Virus record (IMG/VR): IMGVR_UViG_3300037193_000833
Span: 1 to 28,011 of that record
Reading direction: 5' to 3' (one strand)
Length of the DNA stretch: 28,011 nucleotides
DNA from: a virus
In this document: positions 1 to 8,005 of the stretch, one piece after another
Numbering within the stretch: the first letter of the stretch is position 1
Layout: the number at the start of each line of letters is the position of its first letter
Program-made: the position numbers and the translations under genes
Notes under the pieces: generated by a model
What the model was told of the DNA's origin: nothing
Databases searched by the model: none
What the model saw: the letters and a program-made list of their open reading frames with translations, nothing else

Positions 1-1637
1 GCCGAGAACTCTGCCCCTTGAGTGCCAATCAGAAGACGCTGCATCGGCAGCGCCCAGCAAATCGAGTCGACCGGACCCTCGCCTATGCTTCTATTGATCG
101 GCCCCGAGTCCCCTTCGAATTCGTCATCGAAATCGTCGAAAGCATCCGTGATGGACCCGATCGACTTATCGCGCCCAAACCACCACAGCCGGCCTTCGTA
201 CAGCGCAACCGCTGAAGGCCAGCCCCGGCGATCTGACCAGATAGATTCCCACCAGTCGGAACTTGCAGTAGTGGCGCCAAAATCCTGAAGCACCACCGCG
301 CTCACCACCGTCGAACTCGTGTACTCAGTGACGCGGGCGATTCCGGTAATGCTGCCTGAGGTGTAGGTCAGAGTGAGGTTAGCGGTGCCGGATGTGTACC
401 CGCCGGCCTTCACGCCTATGCGGTAGTAGATGATCTGATTGTCCAGATCATCGTTATAGCTGATCGACTGAGGTGTCGTATACGACGTCACGTCAACCCA
501 ACTGCCCGGCTCAGCGACCGAGTATTGCAGCGTTACTGTCGCCGTGAATACTCCAAGAATTGAGATGCCGAATGCGCGCTGCCCGTCCACGCCTGCGACG
601 CGGATCGGATTTGTGAACGTGTCCTCTGCGCTTACCGACGCGGTGACCGTTTGCCCGCTGGATTGGATCCGAAACAGTGAACCGACATTCGTCGACTTGA
701 ACAGCGCTTTCGATGCAGTCAGCGTGACATCCCCAGTCAGCGCGCTTGGCGTGAGGGTGATCGGCGTAACGTTGACGTTGCGGAATGGCCCCGTCTCCGG
801 CTCATACAGGACAATGGACCATGACCGCGTTGCGCGGCGCTCAATCTTGCGTTGCTGGTATCCGTCGCACGCGACGAACAGCACATCGCCCGACTGCGAC
901 ATACGAATCAGTGAGAGCGCATCTGCCGTCCATGGAACAGTGATTTCCATGGTTCCAGACGATTCGACCGCCACTGAATCGACCAGCGCCGTGAGCGCGC
1001 GATCGTTCATCAACCGGATATGGAAATTGACAGTTGGTGTGAACGCAAGCGAATGGATACCAGTCCCGAGCGTGGTTTCGCTGATATAGTCATCGTTACC
1101 GGACGTTGATCCCACGCGTAACTTGACAGGCCCACGCTGGATCGTGATGCGCAGCGCATGCTCGGTGCCCGCTTCATTTACGGTGACCTGCTGGTCTCGA
1201 ATCGCCGCTGCCGTACCGTCCCCCAGCAGTGCGAGATACCCGCCCGTCTGCCAGCTCGATGTTCCGCCGGACTCGTCATTATCCGTCCAGCCCGTAACAT
1301 CAGAAGTGAAACTGCCGTTGGTCACGGCGGCGGTGACTGCCGGTCGCGAGATGAGCGCATCATCGACCCGAACTCGCATCACTGATGCGGTAATCTCAAT
1401 CTGAGCTGTGTCGTCGGTTGCGAAAACAAACGGGAACAGCTTGGCGGCCGCACCGCTGCGCGTAGAGTCGATGTAGCCGAATCCCGGCCTCAGCATCATC
1501 GAGCCGAGTGTCCTCGGCATCCAATTCGTCATCACCTCGGCAGAAAGCGAGGTGCGCGTGAGATCGATGCGAGCAAGACCCAGACGCGAGATGATCCCCC
1601 TGTTCCAAGTTAACAGGGCGTTGTGTTGCTTTGGCAT
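1..1637 (-). CDS. Phage tail stabilization / tail tubular B-like protein (partial, C-terminus off left edge)
   Basis: An open minus-strand frame runs 545 codons from the ATG at 1637 to the window edge with no stop, so the C-terminus is missing. The start directly abuts the stop of the upstream gene (TAAATG), indicating translational coupling. The N-terminus reads MPKQHNALLTWNRGIISRLG. A long beta-rich middle follows, then a Trp-rich stretch near residues 459-489 containing WWESIWSDRRGWP and LYEGRLWWFGRD. This type of motif is familiar from large podovirus tail proteins annotated as stabilization or tail tubular B-like, which sit next to tail tubular A. Its position just after the tail tubular A-like gene supports a structural role at the tail hub. 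Assignment to the tail is fairly firm; the exact protein name is inference. Confidence 0.75.
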   Translation of the reverse strand, partial: MPKQHNALLTWNRGIISRLGLARIDLTRTSLSAEVMTNWMPRTLGSMMLRPGFGYIDSTRSGAAAKLFPFVFATDDTAQIEITASVMRVRVDDALISRPAVTAAVTNGSFTSDVTGWTDNDESGGTSSWQTGGYLALLGDGTAAAIRDQQVTVNEAGTEHALRITIQRGPVKLRVGSTSGNDDYISETTLGTGIHSLAFTPTVNFHIRLMNDRALTALVDSVAVESSGTMEITVPWTADALSLIRMSQSGDVLFVACDGYQQRKIERRATRSWSIVLYEPETGPFRNVNVTPITLTPSALTGDVTLTASKALFKSTNVGSLFRIQSSGQTVTASVSAEDTFTNPIRVAGVDGQRAFGISILGVFTATVTLQYSVAEPGSWVDVTSYTTPQSISYNDDLDNQIIYYRIGVKAGGYTSGTANLTLTYTSGSITGIARVTEYTSSTVVSAVVLQDFGATTASSDWWESIWSDRRGWPSAVALYEGRLWWFGRDKSIGSITDAFDDFDDEFEGDSGPINRSIGEGPVDSICWALPMQRLLIGTQGAEFS

Positions 1638-2276
1638 TTACCCGATCAACCGGCTTCGGACGCCACGCTCACGATTGCCACGGCCCATACGTGCCCGCGT
1701 CCACGATCCTTGCGGCATGAAGCGAGTTGCCTCCTCCATGGCATCCGTCGACTTCGCCTTCGCCAGCCAGACCTCGGCCAATGTCTCCAAGCTGTCGCGT
1801 TGACTTTGGCTCTTGGTGATCGACATACATGCGCGTGCAGCCAGCCACGCCTCGACATAGCGCGTGAAGTTCGGCGGCCACTTGGCATAGTCCAATCCGA
1901 ACGATGTGCCCCCGTCCACGTAACACACGTAGATCGTGTCGATATCCGCGTACCAGTAGCTGCCCTCGTCCTTGTAATGCAGCAGCGGAACCTTGAAGTA
2001 CTCGTCCTCGCAAACAGCCACTGTTCGGACGTGATTCTCCGGATGGTCGAATGCGTACCGATACCCGAAGGCCGGCGTGATCGACGGCGAATACGTCAGC
2101 TCGATCGAATTGGATGCGAAGTTCCACTGGCCGGCGGCCAGCACCGTTTCTGCCGCATCAGCATCCCATATCGAATCCAGGACACGGCGCGGCTCGCGGT
2201 TCTCGGCGAGAGATGCGAGTTTTCGCTCGCCGAGCTCTCGCAACGCGCCGTTGAACAAAGACAGTTTGCTAGCCAT
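1638..2276 (-). CDS. Tail tubular protein A-like (T7 gp11-like), copy 2
   Basis: 212 residues starting MASKLSLFNGALRELGERKL. The N-terminal ALRELGERKLASL stretch, the WNFA block, the FGYRYAFDHPENHVRT block, and a C-terminal helical part (FTRYVEAWLAARACMSIT, then LETLAEVWLAKAKSTDAMEE) fit podophage tail tubular protein A, the ring joining the portal to the tail. The ATG has a GAGG Shine-Dalgarno about 8 bases upstream. It lies between the tailspike gene and the stabilization protein gene. A second, shorter relative lies at 3845-4369; both share the FGYR..F..P core and end in RLIG. Which copy forms the ring cannot be told from sequence alone, but this longer one looks canonical. Confidence 0.85.
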   Translation of the reverse strand: MASKLSLFNGALRELGERKLASLAENREPRRVLDSIWDADAAETVLAAGQWNFASNSIELTYSPSITPAFGYRYAFDHPENHVRTVAVCEDEYFKVPLLHYKDEGSYWYADIDTIYVCYVDGGTSFGLDYAKWPPNFTRYVEAWLAARACMSITKSQSQRDSLETLAEVWLAKAKSTDAMEEATRFMPQGSWTRARMGRGNRERGVRSRLIG

Positions 2277-2285
2277 GGAAAGGCC

Positions 2286-3848
2286 TCAATTGGGGACCTG
2301 CAACACCTTGTGACCAAGGTCTCCTGAATCATCGGCGCCCGTTGACACCCTTACCATCGCATTGGCATCCACATCCCAGAGCATCAATCGCGTATTGCCG
2401 GCCGTTGCATCGTTGTCGACGCGCATCGTTTCCACTCCGGCGATAGCCGCGCTGAGGCGGCTGGCGGCGAAAAATAGACCCGTGGTGACCTGTGCACGGC
2501 GAACGATGCTCGGCGCGGATGCTGATCCATCGGAGAATCCCACCGGGTTCGAGAATCCGCGCATCATCGTCGAGGTGTCCACACGAACCTCGAAGTAATT
2601 CGTCCCGGGGCTCGAAACGTTTGCCGATGTCACGGCGTTCACCACGTAGTTTTCGATGTACGAATTTCGTGTTCCGCTGTCGGTGCCTGCTGTCCGTAGC
2701 GCATCACCAATGTTCTGCACCAGCATGCAGTGCTCTGAGTCAGTGACAGTAGTACTCTCCTGCTTGATCGCGAACAGCATGTATCCAGCGGGATACGCCG
2801 CTGCCACTCCCGTCTCGATCCCGCGAACAGTGTTGTTCCGGACGATTCCGTACTTGCACCCGCGCAACTCGATACCGTTGCAGCCCTGCACCGACTCTAT
2901 CGTTGTGCCATCCTCAAGCAGTGCGCCTAGCGTCGTGAAATGGTTGTCTGAGACATCGAAACCAAGGGTAAGGTCCAGTCGGATAGGAATGCCGAGATTG
3001 CGGCCCGTATTGCCGCTAATGCGCAGCCGGTTGAAGCCGCTGCCGACGCCCAACGAAACGACATACCCGCTCACGCAGTTTTGTGCGTCGTTGGCCTCGA
3101 TTACACAGTCGCCGCTCGACCTCTTTATCGATGCGCCGAAGAAGCAGTTTATAAACTGGTTGTTCGTGATAGACGTCTTGCACTGGAGCACGCCGTCTGT
3201 CGAACCCGAGGCGTAGATCCCAAGGTCACGATTGCCGATCATTCGGCATCCCGTCACCGTCTGATGCGCGCAGCCGCCAACAAATATGCCACTGTCTCCA
3301 CCGGCAGACTCCCAGTGGTCGCCAGCGTTACACGTCACGCCCTCAATGTGAGCTCGCTTGATGCCACTGTAAAAGACACTGGCCACAGAATAGTCACCAC
3401 GTACGGATAGCGCATCACAGGTTGCAGACGCGCCAGGATTCGCGGGCGGATACTCCGCAATATTCGGAACGACTGTCGAGTTCTTCTGATTCCGTTGATC
3501 GAATACCCCACCGTACCACTCGAACGTGATGCCATCGGTTGGAAACCCCGAACCGGTTGAGGGCACGGTGAATCGGATCAGATCGTTATCGAGCGAGTCG
3601 GTAAAGAACCGCGCATTGGGGTGACATCGCACGCACGTACTCTTTGTGATCGAAACTGATACGCCTCCTGTGTCCGCCCCAGCACCAGCAATCAGGTAAT
3701 CCCCATCGGGAATATAGATATCACCACCAGCCGTAAATAATCTCGCAAGCGCTGCTGTATCGTCCGTAACCCCGTTACCGGTGACACCGTAGCGCCTTGG
3801 TGTGTCCAGCGTGTCATCCGGCAGCATCAGGTGATGAAACGTCGTCAT
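2286..3848 (-). CDS. Tailspike-like right-handed beta-helix protein (pectate lyase 3 fold)
   Basis: 520 residues. Residues about 20-60 read RYGVTGNGVTDDTAALARLF...IYIPDGDYLI, the signature start of the pectate-lyase-3 / tailspike beta-helix family. Many short repeats with N and G turns follow (for example GCRMIGNRDLGIYASGS and ISGNTGRNLGIPIRLD), consistent with stacked beta-helix coils to roughly residue 400. A smaller C-terminal part (GLFFAASRLSAAIAGVETMRVDNDA) may be a trimerisation or virion-tip domain. Such proteins bind and often cleave host surface polysaccharide. No catalytic residues can be assigned by eye. The start overlaps the upstream stop as ATGA. It sits between two tail tubular A-like genes, so it is very probably a virion adsorption protein; enzymatic activity is inference. 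Confidence 0.8.
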   Translation of the reverse strand: MTTFHHLMLPDDTLDTPRRYGVTGNGVTDDTAALARLFTAGGDIYIPDGDYLIAGAGADTGGVSVSITKSTCVRCHPNARFFTDSLDNDLIRFTVPSTGSGFPTDGITFEWYGGVFDQRNQKNSTVVPNIAEYPPANPGASATCDALSVRGDYSVASVFYSGIKRAHIEGVTCNAGDHWESAGGDSGIFVGGCAHQTVTGCRMIGNRDLGIYASGSTDGVLQCKTSITNNQFINCFFGASIKRSSGDCVIEANDAQNCVSGYVVSLGVGSGFNRLRISGNTGRNLGIPIRLDLTLGFDVSDNHFTTLGALLEDGTTIESVQGCNGIELRGCKYGIVRNNTVRGIETGVAAAYPAGYMLFAIKQESTTVTDSEHCMLVQNIGDALRTAGTDSGTRNSYIENYVVNAVTSANVSSPGTNYFEVRVDTSTMMRGFSNPVGFSDGSASAPSIVRRAQVTTGLFFAASRLSAAIAGVETMRVDNDATAGNTRLMLWDVDANAMVRVSTGADDSGDLGHKVLQVPN

Positions 3849-4369
3849 CCGATCAGCCTCGCGCTACTACCACCATCGCCACGAAATACACCGGCCTTCT
3901 GCTGAGCAGACTGGACTTGTACCTTTGCACCGCTCGCTGCAATCGGGATCAGCATCGATTGCAAGCGCTTCGCCTTGTCAGCGAGCACAGACGCCGCCTT
4001 CGCTGCGAAGTATGTATGCACGTAATTCGTGAACTCGGGCGTCCAGGCCGCGTTCTCTGAAATCCACTGCGCTTCGATCACATCGACATCGCAATAGATG
4101 AACTCCGGCTCGTCGTTGTAACCGCGGATTGGCGTACCGCTCGTATCGAGTATGGCCACCGTCGTGACCCAATCCGCCGGCTTCTTGAATGTGAACCGAT
4201 AGCCGAACTCGGACACCCACCGCGGATCCGCTTTCAATCGACCTTCAGTGAGCGCAAACGCCCACGGCTGAGCGGCAAAGCATTTTCGTAACTCGCCGCT
4301 ATTCAGCAGATCATTGAGCAGTGCCTCGGTGCCCAGAGCCCCGAGAACGCTGCGATAGAACGGCGACAT
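3845..4369 (-). CDS. Tail tubular protein A-like, copy 1 (short, divergent)
   Basis: 174 residues from the ATG at 4369 (MSPFYRSVLGALGTEALLND). The frame is open further upstream, but this ATG overlaps the upstream stop (TGATG), so I place the start here. The block FGYRFTFKKPADWVTTVAIL...EFIYCDVDVIEAQWISE...FTNYVHTYFAAKAA matches in order the FGYRYAFDHPENHVRTVAV...YWYADIDTIYVCYV...FTRYVEAWLAARA blocks of the 212-residue gene at 1638-2276, and both end in RLIG. The N-terminal LGERKLASL part of the canonical protein is degenerate. It is most likely a paralogue arising by duplication or recombination around the tailspike gene. It may be a second ring component, an adaptor for the tailspike, or an assembly chaperone; the sequence does not decide. 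Confidence 0.75.
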   Translation of the reverse strand: MSPFYRSVLGALGTEALLNDLLNSGELRKCFAAQPWAFALTEGRLKADPRWVSEFGYRFTFKKPADWVTTVAILDTSGTPIRGYNDEPEFIYCDVDVIEAQWISENAAWTPEFTNYVHTYFAAKAASVLADKAKRLQSMLIPIAASGAKVQVQSAQQKAGVFRGDGGSSARLIG

Positions 4370-4785
4370 CAGGCAGCCTTGGCGTGGTTTTGCGCCCAGG
4401 CGAGTGCCGTGCCCTTGTCCATCTCGGACTTGAGCCGGTCCTGGCCACGCATCACGCACCACTTGAGCCGCGGGCCGCACCACCTCACCTCATAGCCCTC
4501 AATCGATGATCCCTCCTGAACGTCGACCGCGCCGAGCTCAACGTGTGACAGCACTGCAACCTTCGCATAGAGGCGCCCGGCGTCCTGCACATACAACTCA
4601 GCGTAGTAGCTGCCATCCGCCGCACGCACCTCGATACGATCTCCGGTCTTCATCTTGACCGAGTTGTGAGCCCAGTACTTTTCATTGAGCACCGCCTCGA
4701 AGGGCGTCCCATGCTCGGGCACGCAATCCCAAATGTTTCGGTGTGCGTCCGCGGGCTTGAGCCCATTCGCTTTGAGTTGAGTCAT
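4369..4785 (-). CDS. Conserved phage hypothetical in tail module
   Basis: 138 residues starting MTQLKANGLKPADAHRN. An AGGAGA Shine-Dalgarno lies just before the ATG. The middle (KTGDRIEVRAADGSYYAELYVQDAG) looks like a small beta-barrel, perhaps SH3-like. The C-terminus is Trp- and Lys-rich (GPRLKWCVMRGQDRLKSEMDKG). No enzyme motif is visible. It is the first gene after the terminator at 4811-4836 and is coupled to the following tail tubular A-like gene through TGATG. Placement suggests a minor virion or assembly protein, but I do not recognise a characterised family. Confidence 0.7.
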   Translation of the reverse strand: MTQLKANGLKPADAHRNIWDCVPEHGTPFEAVLNEKYWAHNSVKMKTGDRIEVRAADGSYYAELYVQDAGRLYAKVAVLSHVELGAVDVQEGSSIEGYEVRWCGPRLKWCVMRGQDRLKSEMDKGTALAWAQNHAKAA

Positions 4786-4810
4786 CGCCAGTCTCCTGTG
4801 TTTGAAAAGA

Positions 4811-4836
4811 GAAAGGCCCGCCGAGGCGAGCCTTTC
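4811..4836 (-). terminator. Intrinsic terminator between capsid and tail modules
   Basis: The minus-strand transcript has two 12-base arms, GAAAGGCTCGCC and GGCGGGCCTTTC, separated by 2 bases and pairing throughout with one U-G wobble. TCTTTTC follows immediately. It lies 27 bases after the stop of the gene at 4863 and before the ribosome binding site at 4786. It probably reduces, rather than abolishes, transcription from capsid into tail genes, since no separate promoter is obvious downstream. Confidence 0.7.
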
Positions 4837-4862
4837 AGTTGAACCAAGCCTTGCGACTTGGG

Positions 4863-5132
4863 TTAGGTTGATGTCAACGCACCGATCGTGATCGTTGCGC
4901 CCGTGCCCGATGTAGACAGTGCGGTGACGCGACCGATCGACAGCGCGTAGCTGTTGTCCGTCTCGACCACTCGCACCATGTCACCGAGCGCCATGCCGAG
5001 GCTCTGGCCATCGCTGAAATAGTCCGTCGCGACGACCTGTGTCGCACCCTCAGTCGAGTGATACACCCACTGCTTCGGCCCGGCGATCGCCTGTGCCTCG
5101 AGGCGCGGAGGATTGGAAGTTGAGTAAGCCAT
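4863..5132 (-). CDS. Small conserved phage protein following the major capsid gene
   Basis: 89 residues starting MAYSTSNPPRLEAQAIAGPK, then WVYHSTEGATQVVATDYFSDGQ and GMALGDMVRVVETD. This Pro-rich N-terminus with a small beta-barrel-like body is a familiar type of short ORF directly downstream of coat genes in podophages and related phages, where it is usually annotated hypothetical. It may be a decoration or head-stabilising protein, which is inference from position. Only 13 bases separate it from the capsid stop, and the terminator at 4811-4836 follows it. Confidence 0.75.
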   Translation of the reverse strand: MAYSTSNPPRLEAQAIAGPKQWVYHSTEGATQVVATDYFSDGQSLGMALGDMVRVVETDNSYALSIGRVTALSTSGTGATITIGALTST

Positions 5133-5145
5133 GTTCAGTTACTCC

Positions 5146-6000
5146 TTACGCCGCAACGTAAGCGCTGCCGTCATGATTCATGACGACCACACCACTGTTT
5201 TGCAGCAACTGCGAGCCCATATCGACCGAGCACCGCGCCCACGAATAGTCCTGCTCTTCGTCGTAACCCACCGGGCTCTTGATACCGGCGGTGTTGACAC
5301 CGTGGCCGATGGCCGACTTGTGATACATGAAACATTTCTCCGCGCTGGTGCCCTTGCCCGGCAGGTTCGGGTGAACGATCCACACCATACCCAACCAGAA
5401 GTAGGCGACCGGCTTGTCGCGCCAGTTCGGATCACCCGACTCCCAGGGCTTCTTGCCACCGACGTACTCGGCGCTTGAGAACTCCTTGGTCTGGCGCATG
5501 TAGCCCATGAACGCCGGAGTCACTAGGGCCGTGATGTTCGAATCCCACGGAACGTCGTTGTTCTGCAGGATCACCTGAGACTTGGTCACAAGCGGAATGT
5601 CCGCCACGACCGCCGCGCCGGTGTTCACCGTGCCCGTATTCAGTTCGGTGATGATGTCGCTGTCAATCTTGCGATTGATGACGCCCATGGACGTCTTCTG
5701 CATGATCTCGCGCTGATTGCCCTGGCTCGCGAAGATGTTGAAGCTCGTCTTGCGTACGAGATCGTGCCACTCGACCAGCGTCGCACTCGTCTGCGTCAGG
5801 TTGTCCGCACGCGCCGGAATGAGCCCGTTGACGCCGCGGGTCGTCGCCTCAGCGCCGCCGGAATCGGCGACAAGGAACGTGATGGTGTTGCCCTTGATGA
5901 CCCCCTCGGTCGTGACCGAGTCGCGCACCAGGGACTGATTCTGCTCGAAACCGGCGATGAACTCAGCCCTATACTGAGTCTGGAATGCTGTATCCGACAC
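5146..6000 (-). CDS. Major capsid (coat) protein
   Basis: 284 residues if translation starts at the GTG at 6000 (VSDTAFQTQYRAEFIAGFEQNQSL). That GTG has GGGAG 8 bases upstream, whereas the TTG five codons earlier has no Shine-Dalgarno. The sequence AEFIAGFEQNQSLVRDSVTTEGVIKGNTITFLVADSGGAEATTRGVNGLIPA is typical of phage coat proteins of the Phage_capsid_2 kind found in podophages, with a presumed HK97-type fold. Later blocks include NNDVPWDSNITALVTPAFMG and SWARCSVDMGSQLLQN near the C-terminus. It follows the scaffold gene, separated by a homing endonuclease gene, as expected for a head module. Family membership is recalled; the structural role is well supported by context. Confidence 0.85.
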   Translation of the reverse strand: MSDTAFQTQYRAEFIAGFEQNQSLVRDSVTTEGVIKGNTITFLVADSGGAEATTRGVNGLIPARADNLTQTSATLVEWHDLVRKTSFNIFASQGNQREIMQKTSMGVINRKIDSDIITELNTGTVNTGAAVVADIPLVTKSQVILQNNDVPWDSNITALVTPAFMGYMRQTKEFSSAEYVGGKKPWESGDPNWRDKPVAYFWLGMVWIVHPNLPGKGTSAEKCFMYHKSAIGHGVNTAGIKSPVGYDEEQDYSWARCSVDMGSQLLQNSGVVVMNHDGSAYVAA

Positions 6001-6204
6001 TTGAAATACTCCCAAGAAAAGGTTGCTGATGCCTTCGCTCGGGTTGGCTGACGATCACCAGTGACGGAGTTGTCGGCGGTGAGCCGGGTCCGTTGTTGGC
6101 AGTCAGAGCCTGCTACAGCAGAGATGTGTTACTCGCCGGGTCCGATGATTCGGGTTGACCGTCTTTCTCACTTTGAGCAATCGAAATTGTTTCAAACTTT
6201 CGCG

Positions 6205-6714
6205 TCAAGAGGCTCTTGCAAATTCGCCGAACAGCCTACTGGCCGCAGCGACATACGCGGCATGTGCTAGTTCTGGTGTTGCGTGAAGGCCAAGATATTC
6301 GTATTGGCCATTGCATTTAATCGATGCGACATACTTGCCGGTGGCCTTGTTGAGCGACACGCCTTTGAACCCGGTCGTATTGTTTGACTGCGGTCTCTTG
6401 TTGGCCATGTTTTGAGAGCCCGTGGACTTGCGGAGATTCTCGAACCGGTTGTCGGTGCGTTCCGTGTTGCGATGGTCAATCTCCTCGGTTGGCATCTCCC
6501 CAGTCATGTAAAGCCACGCCAGCCGATGCGCCAAATACTCCTTGCCATCAACGCCAATCCACCTATACCCGCCGCCGGAGTCCCGAGCCGCCTTGCTCAC
6601 TCGTCCCGCAATCGATCCTGCTGGAGCACTGCGCCCACGGCGGACCTTCCACTTGAACACCCCGATTACCGGATCGTAATCCAGCAACTCCTTGAGCCGC
6701 GCCTGAGTGATCAC
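6205..6714 (-). CDS. HNH homing endonuclease with C-terminal AP2 DNA-binding domain
   Basis: 169 residues from a GTG start that overlaps the scaffold stop (GTGA). The HNH core is seen in LAHRLAWLYMTGEMPTEEIDH with H63, D80 and H81, followed by N83, N89 and N93 (HRNTERTDNRFENLR), the usual HNH_3 layout. The C-terminal part from about residue 114 (TGFKGVSLNKATGKYVASI, then YLGLHATPELAHAAYVAA) is an AP2-type DNA-binding domain. Such free-standing enzymes cut phage alleles lacking the insertion and spread by repair. It lies between scaffold and coat genes, a common target for homing genes. About 200 bases without a gene follow before the coat start, perhaps carried in with it. Confidence 0.92.
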   Translation of the reverse strand: MITQARLKELLDYDPVIGVFKWKVRRGRSAPAGSIAGRVSKAARDSGGGYRWIGVDGKEYLAHRLAWLYMTGEMPTEEIDHRNTERTDNRFENLRKSTGSQNMANKRPQSNNTTGFKGVSLNKATGKYVASIKCNGQYEYLGLHATPELAHAAYVAAASRLFGEFARAS

Positions 6715-7697
6715 GCCGCCTGGCCTCGCGCCTGCAGCTTCTCGCGCGCCGCGTACAGCTGACGCAGGCGCTCTTGCATCTTGGTGTCCCTGTTGTACTC
6801 AGCACGATTGGTGCTCATGACCTTCTCAATCTTCGCAATCTCGCCAGAGACTGAGTTGATCGTCGCCTCGCTGCCCGCCGGAACGATGTGCGACGCCGGG
6901 TTGATCTCGCGCGCCTGGCCAACGAACCACTTCATGAAGTCCGTGTTGTTGAACAGGCGTGTACCGTCCGGCAACGTCGCATCCATCACCAGTGGCTTCA
7001 GCTCGGGACCCAGCGAGTCGAGATACGAGTTTGCGATATTGATGTTCGCGCGATAGTCCGTGCCCCACTCCTGGCGGAGTGCGTCGGTCGCGGTGACGGA
7101 TTGCTCCTGGTCTGCCTTCTGCGCTTTGGCCAGCGCATCGTCCTGCATGCCGTAGTACCACTCGGCCAGATCGTGAATCACCTCAGGCTGGACGTTGCGT
7201 GAGTGCAGTTTGGCTGCGACAGCATCGAACATCGGCTTGTCTTCCGCGCCGATCACGAGCCCGTTGGGCAGCTTCTCGAAATAGCCATCGGGCTTCTCGG
7301 GGATGCCATTGCCCTTGCGCCACTCAGCAACCTGCTCGGGAGTCGCATCCTTCGGCAGCGGCTTGGCGAGCTCGCCCGAGCTGATCTTCTTCACTGCCTC
7401 CCGGTAGGCCTTGCCGAGATCCGCCGGCGAGGCGAAGCGCTCCAACATCTTCACCGCGGCGTCGTCACCGCCGGCAACGTTCTTGCGCCAGTCGAGGGCG
7501 CCAACCAACTCTTGCGGCGTCTTGAAGCTGCTCAGCGCCGCGGTTGCCTGCTCCTTCGCGTCACCGAAGTCGATGCCGCTGTACCAAGTCGCTGTCTGTT
7601 GTTGCGTCTGTTGCGTCTGTTGTGTCTGCTGCTGCGTGGTCTGCGTGGTCTGGGTTGTTTGAGTCGGATCGCCCGTTGTCGTCGTTTGTTCGGTCAC
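6711..7697 (-). CDS. Capsid scaffold protein
   Basis: 328 residues from a GTG start with GGAG upstream. Residues about 12-35 are a low-complexity Thr/Gln repeat (TQTTQTTQTTQQQTQQTQQT). The rest is acidic and helical, with blocks such as RFASPADLGKAYREAVKKIS, LPKDATPEQVAEWRKGNGIP and GYFEKLPNGLVIG, then a charged C-terminal coiled-coil-like segment (GEIAKIEKVMSTNRAEYNRD onward). These features and the position between the portal-side genes and the coat gene match podophage scaffolding proteins, which guide coat assembly and then leave the prohead. The basic C-terminus would be the expected coat-binding end. Confidence 0.85.
   Translation of the reverse strand: MTEQTTTTGDPTQTTQTTQTTQQQTQQTQQTQQQTATWYSGIDFGDAKEQATAALSSFKTPQELVGALDWRKNVAGGDDAAVKMLERFASPADLGKAYREAVKKISSGELAKPLPKDATPEQVAEWRKGNGIPEKPDGYFEKLPNGLVIGAEDKPMFDAVAAKLHSRNVQPEVIHDLAEWYYGMQDDALAKAQKADQEQSVTATDALRQEWGTDYRANINIANSYLDSLGPELKPLVMDATLPDGTRLFNNTDFMKWFVGQAREINPASHIVPAGSEATINSVSGEIAKIEKVMSTNRAEYNRDTKMQERLRQLYAAREKLQARGQAA
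7593..7664 (-). repeat. Low-complexity Thr/Gln codon repeat in scaffold gene
   Basis: About 24 codons are almost entirely ACN and CAR, encoding TQTTQTTQTT then QQQTQQTQQTQQQT. The DNA is therefore a CAA/CAG/ACG trinucleotide-like array that could change length by slippage. It falls in the N-terminal, probably disordered, part of the scaffold protein. Confidence 0.8.
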
Positions 7698-7723
7698 TGC
7701 CTGTCTCCAGTATTGATGGGGGT

Positions 7724-8005
7724 CTACTTCTGCTCTTTCGCCTGCCGAATGGCGGCAAGGTTGAGCTTCGTCATCTTTACCAGCTGCAGACCCACGAACC
7801 GCCTGCCCTCAGCGAACGCTGTATCGCGATCGCTCTCAGGCCGATAGGACAGGTCGTAGGTCGCGCACATCGTGTTGATCAAATAATCGAGCGCCCGACG
7901 CTGCTGATCGGGGGTCGCGTTGCCACGCTGTAGCGCCTGGATCGCAGATACGTCGGCCGGCTCCCACGCGGGTGGGATGTACGGCTGAGATGCGGGCTTC
8001 TTCAA
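7724..8005 (-). CDS. Bbp19-like phage protein
   Basis: 93 residues. The core RRALDYLINTMCATYDLSYRPESDRDTAFAEGRRFVGLQLVKM matches what I recall of the Bbp19-like domain, named after Bordetella phage BPP-1 gene 19, a small protein encoded between portal and scaffold. Function is not established to my knowledge; position suggests a role in head or connector assembly. The ATG overlaps the portal stop (stop at 8002, start at 8005), giving tight coupling. Confidence 0.82.
   Translation of the reverse strand: MKKPASQPYIPPAWEPADVSAIQALQRGNATPDQQRRALDYLINTMCATYDLSYRPESDRDTAFAEGRRFVGLQLVKMTKLNLAAIRQAKEQK

Noticed and set aside
7200-7847. Long plus-strand ORF opposite the scaffold gene (7203-7847)
   Set aside because: Leu/Cys/Arg-rich shadow of the Thr/Gln repeat and scaffold coding strand.
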